Source of the DNA: Phenylobacterium sp.
Lineage (GTDB): Bacteria; Pseudomonadota; Alphaproteobacteria; Caulobacterales; Caulobacteraceae
Direction of reading: 5' to 3'
Assembly: GCF_030693625.1 (NCBI RefSeq)
Contig: NZ_JAUYAF010000023.1
Coordinates: 1 to 48,770, forward strand
Length of the DNA stretch: 48,770 bases
Shown in pieces: positions 44,746 to 48,770 of this stretch. A program made the translations under genes and the position numbers. The notes under the pieces were generated by a model. That model made no database searches. It saw nothing but the letters and a program-made list of their open reading frames with translations, and was not told the DNA's origin. Each line of letters starts with the position of its first letter. Within the stretch, counting starts at the first letter, position 1.

Positions 44746-45828
44746 ATGGCTGACGACGTCCTCACCGCCCGCGACTTGAACCGCGCACTCCTGGCCCGCC
44801 AGATGCTGCTGGAGCGCCAGGCCATTGCGCCCGCCGACGCGCTGAGCCGGCTGCTGGCGATCCAGGCCCAGCTGCCGCGCACGCCCTTCATCGGCCTCTG
44901 GTCGCGACTCGCGGGATTCGAGCCTGATGACCTGCGGACGGCGATCGCGAGCCGCAAGGTCGTGCGCGCGACGGCCATGCGCGGCACGCTCCACCTGGTG
45001 ACCGCCGCCGACTTCCTGACCTTCCGGGGCAGCCTGAGGACCGGAGAGGCCATCACCCTGCCTGGCGGGACCAAGACGACGGTCACCGAGCTGGAACCCG
45101 TCCTGGCCCTGGCGCGGAAGCACTTTGCCGAACCAAGGGAGTTCGAGAGTTTCCGGGACGTCCTGGAAAAGGCCGGCTATTCCGACATCCGCATCATGGC
45201 CTATGCGGCGCGCCACCTCCTGCCCCTGGTTCAGGCGGCGTCGGACACGCCGTACGGCTTTTCGCCCGGTGGCGAGTTCGTCCTGGCCAAGGCCTATCTG
45301 GGCGAGGGCATCGCGGCGGCGGCGGAGCCTGCTGAGTTGCTACGCCGCTACCTGGCCGCCTGGGGGCCGGCGACGCCCGCCGACTTCAGCGGCTGGTCGG
45401 GCTTGAAGGGTGTCGCGGCCCTGTTCGAGGCGCTCGGCGACGACCTCGTCACCTTCAGAGATGATCGCGGGAAAGTGCTCTACGACCTGAAGGATGCGCC
45501 CCGGCCCGGTGGCCATGTCCCTGCCCCGCCGCGCTTCGTGCCGGACTTCGACGCCGTCACCCAGGGCCACCAGGACCGCGCCCGCATCCTGCCGCCCGAA
45601 CACGCGCCCAGGGTCGCCAGCAAGAACCTGCAGGTTCCGCCGATGCTGCTGGTGGACGGTTTCGTCGCCGGGACGTGGAAGCTGGAGGCCAAGAAGAAGA
45701 CCGCGACGGTGTCCGTCACCGCGTTCGAGAAGTTCACAGCCAAGGACCACGAAGCCATTGAGGCCGAAGCCATCGCGCTGGCGAAAACCTTTGAACCGAC
45801 AGCGGAAGCCGCCGTCCTGTTCGCCTAG
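44746..45828 (+). CDS. Winged-helix AlkZ/YcaQ-like protein (HTH_42, possible crosslink DNA glycosylase)
   Basis: The product is 360 aa of the HTH_42 (PF06224) family. Conserved parts are SRLLAIQAQLPRTPFIGLWSRLAGF, KVVRATAMRGTLHLVTAADFL, LLRRYLAAWGPATPADFSGWSGL and PPMLLVDGFVAGTWK. The QxQ motif (QAQ, about residues 43-45) is the catalytic-type motif of AlkZ glycosylases, whereas YcaQ has QxD. Such enzymes unhook DNA interstrand crosslinks. Catalysis here is inferred from the motif only. Its stop codon TAG is the first three bases of the adjoining palindromic repeat. Confidence 0.85.
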   Translation: MADDVLTARDLNRALLARQMLLERQAIAPADALSRLLAIQAQLPRTPFIGLWSRLAGFEPDDLRTAIASRKVVRATAMRGTLHLVTAADFLTFRGSLRTGEAITLPGGTKTTVTELEPVLALARKHFAEPREFESFRDVLEKAGYSDIRIMAYAARHLLPLVQAASDTPYGFSPGGEFVLAKAYLGEGIAAAAEPAELLRRYLAAWGPATPADFSGWSGLKGVAALFEALGDDLVTFRDDRGKVLYDLKDAPRPGGHVPAPPRFVPDFDAVTQGHQDRARILPPEHAPRVASKNLQVPPMLLVDGFVAGTWKLEAKKKTATVSVTAFEKFTAKDHEAIEAEAIALAKTFEPTAEAAVLFA

Positions 45829-45962
45829 AGCATGATCGCTTGAGACGGAACCGCGCAGCGGTCCCGGCTCAGGCGTGAATCATGCTCTCGCTTATATCTG
45901 GAGCCTGATCCACCGCATCGGCGGAATCGCGACGCGATTCCACCTCAACGAATCAGGCTCTA
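45826..45962. repeat. Composite palindromic element between two convergent genes
   Basis: The outer ends TAGAGCATGAT (45826-45836) and ATCAGGCTCTA (45952-45962) form an 11-bp inverted repeat with one mismatch. Inside are two hairpins: 45827-45836 pairs with 45879-45888, with further imperfect pairing inside, and GAGCCTGAT (45901-45909) pairs with 45952-45960. An inner palindrome GGAATCGCGACGCGATTCC lies at 45922-45940. The TAG at each end is the stop codon of the flanking gene. It may act as a terminator for both genes. Confidence 0.7.
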
Positions 45963-46793
45963 GGTGTTCGCGGCCTTGGCGAAATAGATCTCCGCCGGAC
46001 CCGGGAACGTCCGCTGGCGCACGTCGTCGGCGTAGCCCGCGATGGCCTTGGAGATTTCGCCCCGCAGGTCGGCGTAGCGGCGCACGAACTTCGGCGTCCA
46101 GTCGAACAGGCCCAGCATGTCGTCGGTGACCAGGATCTGGCCGTCACAGCCGGCCGAGGCGCCGATGCCGATGGTGGGCACGGCGATGGCCTCGGTGATC
46201 TCGCGGGCCAGGCCCTCGGCGACACCCTCGACGACCACGGCGAAGGCGCCGGCCGCGGCGGTGGCCTTGGCCTCCTCCAGGATCCGGGCGCGTTCCTCGC
46301 CGGCGCGGCCCTTGGCCTTGAAGCCGCCGTCCACCAGCACCGCCTGGGGCCGCAGGCCCACATGGCCCATGACCGGCACGCCACGCTTCACGAGATATTC
46401 GATGGTCTCCACCACCGTGGAGCCGCTCTCGACCTTCACCGCCGAGGCGCCGGTCTCCTTCATGATGCGCACGGCGTTCTGATAGGCGTTCTCGGGCGCG
46501 CCCTCGTAGGAGCCGAAGGGCATGTCCACCACCACCATGGCCTTCTTGGAGGTCCGCATCACCGCCTGGCCGTGCAGGATCATCATCTCCAGGGTGACGC
46601 CGACCGTGTTGGGCAGGCCATGCACCACCATGCCGACGCTGTCGCCCACCAGCAGCAGGTCGCAGTGGTCGTCCAGCAGTTCGGCCATCGGCGCAGTGTA
46701 AGCCGTCAGGCAGACGATGGGCACACCGCCCTTGCGCGCGGTGATATCCGGCGCGGCGAGGCGACGAACCGTTTCCTGACGTTGAGCCGACAT
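45960..46793 (-). CDS. panB: 3-methyl-2-oxobutanoate hydroxymethyltransferase (ketopantoate synthesis)
   Basis: The product is 277 aa. PanB motifs are [83 protein letters not shown] and [13 protein letters not shown] [25 protein letters not shown]. It adds hydroxymethyl from methylene-tetrahydrofolate to 2-oxoisovalerate, the first committed step of pantothenate synthesis. The start ATG 46791-46793 is only 2 bp after the stop of the sigma-linked membrane gene, so panB seems to be the last gene of that operon. The open frame extends further but overlaps that gene. Confidence 0.95.
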   Translation of the reverse strand: MSAQRQETVRRLAAPDITARKGGVPIVCLTAYTAPMAELLDDHCDLLLVGDSVGMVVHGLPNTVGVTLEMMILHGQAVMRTSKKAMVVVDMPFGSYEGAPENAYQNAVRIMKETGASAVKVESGSTVVETIEYLVKRGVPVMGHVGLRPQAVLVDGGFKAKGRAGEERARILEEAKATAAAGAFAVVVEGVAEGLAREITEAIAVPTIGIGASAGCDGQILVTDDMLGLFDWTPKFVRRYADLRGEISKAIAGYADDVRQRTFPGPAEIYFAKAANT

Positions 46794-46795
46794 CG

Positions 46796-47176
46796 TCAGA
46801 TCTCCTCGATCACGCGGGTGAGCACGAAGCCCATGGCCAGGACAGCCAGGCCGCTGGCGATCCATACGACAGTCCAGTCCGACTGCACCATGGCGAACAG
46901 GTCCATGCCCGGGCGCGCCTGGGCGATCCCGGCCTGCAGGAGGCGCGAAGAGCCCGCCGAGGCGTCCTCCACCCGCTGGACGAAGTTGGACATGATGAGC
47001 TGGCTGGCGCCGACGACGCCACCGGCCACGCCGGCGGCCCCGATGAACCAGCGGCGCATGTTCCAGCCGCGATTGAGACGGTGCTCCACACGCGCCGCGA
47101 AGGCGCTCTCATCGGAGAACGCCGGCGCATCGGAGAAGAGCCGCTCCAGGCGGCGCTCGAATTCGATCTCAGCCAT
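46796..47176 (-). CDS. Small membrane protein, probable partner (anti-sigma-like) of the adjacent ECF sigma factor
   Basis: The product is 126 aa. A charged N-terminal part ([36 protein letters not shown]) is followed by one helix at about 38-52 and another at about 103-120 ([20 protein letters not shown]). It overlaps the sigma gene stop by 8 bp, the usual place of an anti-sigma gene. No anti-sigma motif is certain, so the role is inferred. GGGAGG lies before the ATG. The longer open frame upstream is inside the sigma gene. Confidence 0.75.
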   Translation of the reverse strand: MAEIEFERRLERLFSDAPAFSDESAFAARVEHRLNRGWNMRRWFIGAAGVAGGVVGASQLIMSNFVQRVEDASAGSSRLLQAGIAQARPGMDLFAMVQSDWTVVWIASGLAVLAMGFVLTRVIEEI

Positions 47177-47750
47177 TGCCACGCCTCCCTTCCAGCTCCG
47201 CACCCTCAGGCGCCAGTCGCGTTCTGAGTTTCTCCAGACCACGTTTGACATGGGATTTGACCGTTCCAAGCGGCAGATTCAAGGCATCGGCGGCCTCGGC
47301 GTGGGAGAGGCCCGCGCCGTAGCACATGGTCACGCAGAGCCGTTCGGCCGCGCCTAAACACTTCATGGCTTCGTCCAGATCGATGCGGCCGGCGGCGTCG
47401 GGATGGTGAGCGGTTTGGGTGCCCTCTTCAGCCTCGAGCGCCAGGCTCGCCAGACGCCGCTCACGTTGCAGACGCTTCAGGTACTGACGGGCGGCGATAC
47501 GCTTGACCCAGGCGGCGAAGGTCCCCTCGCCGCGAAACTCGGTGATGCTTTCGAAGGCGGCCAGGAAGGCGTCCTGGGCCGTGTCGTCGGCCTCGGCCGA
47601 GGCTGCGCCCATCCGGCGCAGGAGGCCCCGCACCGCCGAGCCATGGCGGCGGACCAGCTCGCCGAAGGCGCGCCGTTCTCCCGTGGCCGACAGGGTCGCG
47701 AGTTCCACGTCGTGGAGGCTGGCGTACCGCAGTTGCTGTGAGCCCGACAT
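47169..47750 (-). CDS. ECF-type sigma-70 factor
   Basis: The product is 193 aa. Region 2 (about 20-95) has RRAFGELVRRHGSAVRGLLRRMGAASAEADDTAQDAFLAAFESITEFRGEGTFAAWVKRIAARQYLKRLQRE. Region 4 (about 125-180) has DEAMKCLGAAERLCVTMCYGAGLSHAEAADALNLPLGTVKSHVKRGLEKLRTRL. It is preceded by the DUF6249 gene with 25 bp between and followed by a membrane protein gene and panB, all in the same direction. Confidence 0.93.
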   Translation of the reverse strand: MSGSQQLRYASLHDVELATLSATGERRAFGELVRRHGSAVRGLLRRMGAASAEADDTAQDAFLAAFESITEFRGEGTFAAWVKRIAARQYLKRLQRERRLASLALEAEEGTQTAHHPDAAGRIDLDEAMKCLGAAERLCVTMCYGAGLSHAEAADALNLPLGTVKSHVKRGLEKLRTRLAPEGAELEGRRGNG

Positions 47751-47775
47751 TGGGCTTGCTCCCCCTGGAACCGGC

Positions 47776-48153
47776 CTACTTGCCGCGCCCGAAGAATGAG
47801 ATGGCGATAAAGGCCACGCCGATGAAGCCCGGGAAGGCGGCCATGCCGATCAGCGGATAGAGGGCGTCGGGCTCCTCGAAGCTGATGGCGAAGCCGAAGG
47901 CGGCCAGGCCCACCGCCACGCCCAGCCAGATGATGCCGGTGCGCAAGTCCCGCATGGGAGAGGCCGGCGCCTTGACCTTCACGTCGCTGGTGATGGCCTC
48001 GATGACTTCGGCGGGGATCGGCTGGCCATGCTCGATGGAGGCCTTGAGGGTGTCGTGCAGGCGCGAGCGTTCGCGGCTCTTCAGGTAGGCGGGCACCAGG
48101 AACAGCGAGGCGATCGATCCGAAGACGATGAAGACGATGAGGACGGCTTCCAT
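47776..48153 (-). CDS. DUF6249-type membrane protein
   Basis: The product is 125 aa with three helices (about 2-22, 72-90 and 98-118) and a cytoplasmic loop of about 45 residues (KSRERSRLHDTLKASIEHGQPIPAEVIEAITS). This pattern, with H-G-(Q/K)-P-(I/V)-P in the loop, is that of the DUF6249 family often found beside ECF sigma genes. It is probably the first gene of the operon ending in panB. The 175-bp region 48154-48328 upstream presumably carries the promoter. No clear site was assigned there. Confidence 0.8.
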   Translation of the reverse strand: MEAVLIVFIVFGSIASLFLVPAYLKSRERSRLHDTLKASIEHGQPIPAEVIEAITSDVKVKAPASPMRDLRTGIIWLGVAVGLAAFGFAISFEEPDALYPLIGMAAFPGFIGVAFIAISFFGRGK

Positions 48154-48328
48154 GACGTGGTCTCTCCAGTTTTGGGGCGTATCAGCCCGCTTCTGTGAGG
48201 AAAGAGGCCCGTGCCGCGCCCTATAGATGCAAGCGGGGCCATGAAATCTTTGTCATCATCCGGCGCTCAAGTCAGCACCCGGTCCCACGGGGCTGGTGCG
48301 GGAGATCAGAGCCGCCGCAGGACCAGGA

Positions 48329-48599
48329 CTACGGCTTCTGCGCGCCGCTGGGGGGATAGGCTTCCCGCATGTGGCTGACACAGCCGGCGATCACCTCGGC
48401 GAGCACCTCCTGGTCCACGTCGGGGAGCCTGTCAGATAGAGGCAGGCCTTGCCGGTCTTGTACTTGCCAAGCCGCGCCATCAGCGCATCGTCGCGATGGC
48501 CGGACACGCCTCAGCCTGGCGCGGTTCAGGCGCGACGGCCGCCAGAAAAGCCTCGACGTCGGCGTTGGTCTCCGGGGTCTTGGTCTTTGTCTGCGCCAC
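48329..48599 (-). pseudogene. Decayed DUF1801 gene (internal deletion and frameshift)
   Basis: Read leftward, GTG 48597-48599 opens a typical DUF1801 start (VAQTKTKTPETNADVEAFLAAVAPEPRQAEA) but ends at a stop after 39 codons. A second frame then shows the C-terminal core (LMARLGKYKTGKACLYL), and after another frame change the family end (LPDVDQEVLAEVIAGC) to TAG 48329-48331. The central part, about 50 residues in normal family members, is missing. Several open frames across it are therefore remnants. An IS5-type transposase end lies 48 bp away. Confidence 0.8.
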
Positions 48600-48646
48600 G
48601 TCCGCCTCCCCAGTCCTGGCGCTGGAAGACTAGGCGGAATCGACAT

Positions 48647-48770
48647 TCATCGCATCCAGATCATGGCTGCTGCGAGATGGACGAAGCCTAGGAAGTGGAT
48701 GGCCCTTCGATCGTATCGGGTTGCGAAGCGCCTGAAGTGCTTGAGCTTGGAGAAGCATCGCTCGATGCGG
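48647..48770 (-). mobile_element. C-terminal end of an IS5-family transposase (partial, cut by window edge)
   Basis: Read leftward from the window end, the frame gives RIERCFSKLKHFRRFATRYDRR followed by AIHFLGFVHLAAAMIWMR and TGA (48647-48649). This is the well-known end of IS5-group (IS427-like) DDE transposases. The start and the other terminal repeat are outside the window. The right element boundary was not determined but should lie within about 48605-48646. Confidence 0.85.

Overview
This is a GC-rich alphaproteobacterial chromosome segment, almost certainly from the Caulobacterales (Caulobacter/Phenylobacterium-like). The assignment rests on the cell-cycle and polarity genes: divK-pleD as an adjacent pair, mipZ followed by a membrane-anchored J-domain gene, and spmX (muramidase-like domain, proline-rich linker, two C-terminal membrane helices). 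Genus and species cannot be fixed from sequence reading alone. Nearly all of it reads as ordinary core chromosome, with insertion-sequence remnants at both ends: the 3' end of an IS481-type transposase abutting the pleD stop codon, and the 3' end of an IS5-type transposase next to a decayed DUF1801 gene.

Layout. 1-7 kb: IS481 remnant, pleD, divK (leftward), then rightward a HAD phosphatase-like gene, zinc-ribbon dinB, clpS and clpA. 7-12.6 kb: MASE1 hybrid histidine kinase, HIT protein, DUF4287 protein, and a tightly overlapping leftward operon (RidA-like, glycerophosphodiesterase, FemAB-like acyltransferase). 12.7-17.6 kb: phasin with its own terminator and repeated PhaR-like sites, a D,D-carboxypeptidase with SPOR domain, J-domain protein, mipZ, panC. 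17.2-24.8 kb: leucine/isovalerate catabolism genes (DUF1489, mccA, a methylglutaconyl-CoA-hydratase-like gene, mccB), then a cNMP-binding/patatin fusion. 24.8-30.5 kb: a very small transcription unit with an ideal ribosome binding site, an ECF sigma/anti-sigma pair divergent from a secreted subtilase, an Ala/Gly-rich secreted protein, an MmyB-like XRE regulator and two lipoproteins. 30.5-36.2 kb: isovaleryl-CoA dehydrogenase, spmX, mgtE, tRNA-Leu(GAG), an orphan SpoA/FliN-like gene, lipB, and a palindromic intergenic repeat. 36.2-45.8 kb: DUF805, pccA with an elaborate leader, msrB, an aminoglycoside-kinase-like gene, tandem BON-domain genes, pccB, an ATP12 chaperone and an AlkZ-like glycosylase. 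45.8-48.8 kb: a composite palindromic repeat, an operon DUF6249 - ECF sigma - membrane protein - panB, a DUF1801 pseudogene and the IS5 end.

Functional themes. The ivd, mccA, mccB and hydratase genes make most of a leucine degradation route to acetyl-CoA and acetoacetate, scattered over about 14 kb. The pccA and pccB genes supply propionyl-CoA carboxylase, about 4 kb apart. The panB and panC genes supply pantothenate. DivK, PleD, MipZ and SpmX belong to the Caulobacter polarity, division and c-di-GMP circuitry.

The most interesting unexplained structures are not large genes. They are (i) the pccA leader, with a 23-bp perfect hairpin, a second nested hairpin and a 14-codon upstream ORF with a strong ribosome binding site, and (ii) the self-contained unit near 24.9 kb: promoter, near-perfect anti-SD complement, 22-codon ORF and two hairpins. 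No CRISPR array, prophage, rRNA or large new gene system was seen.
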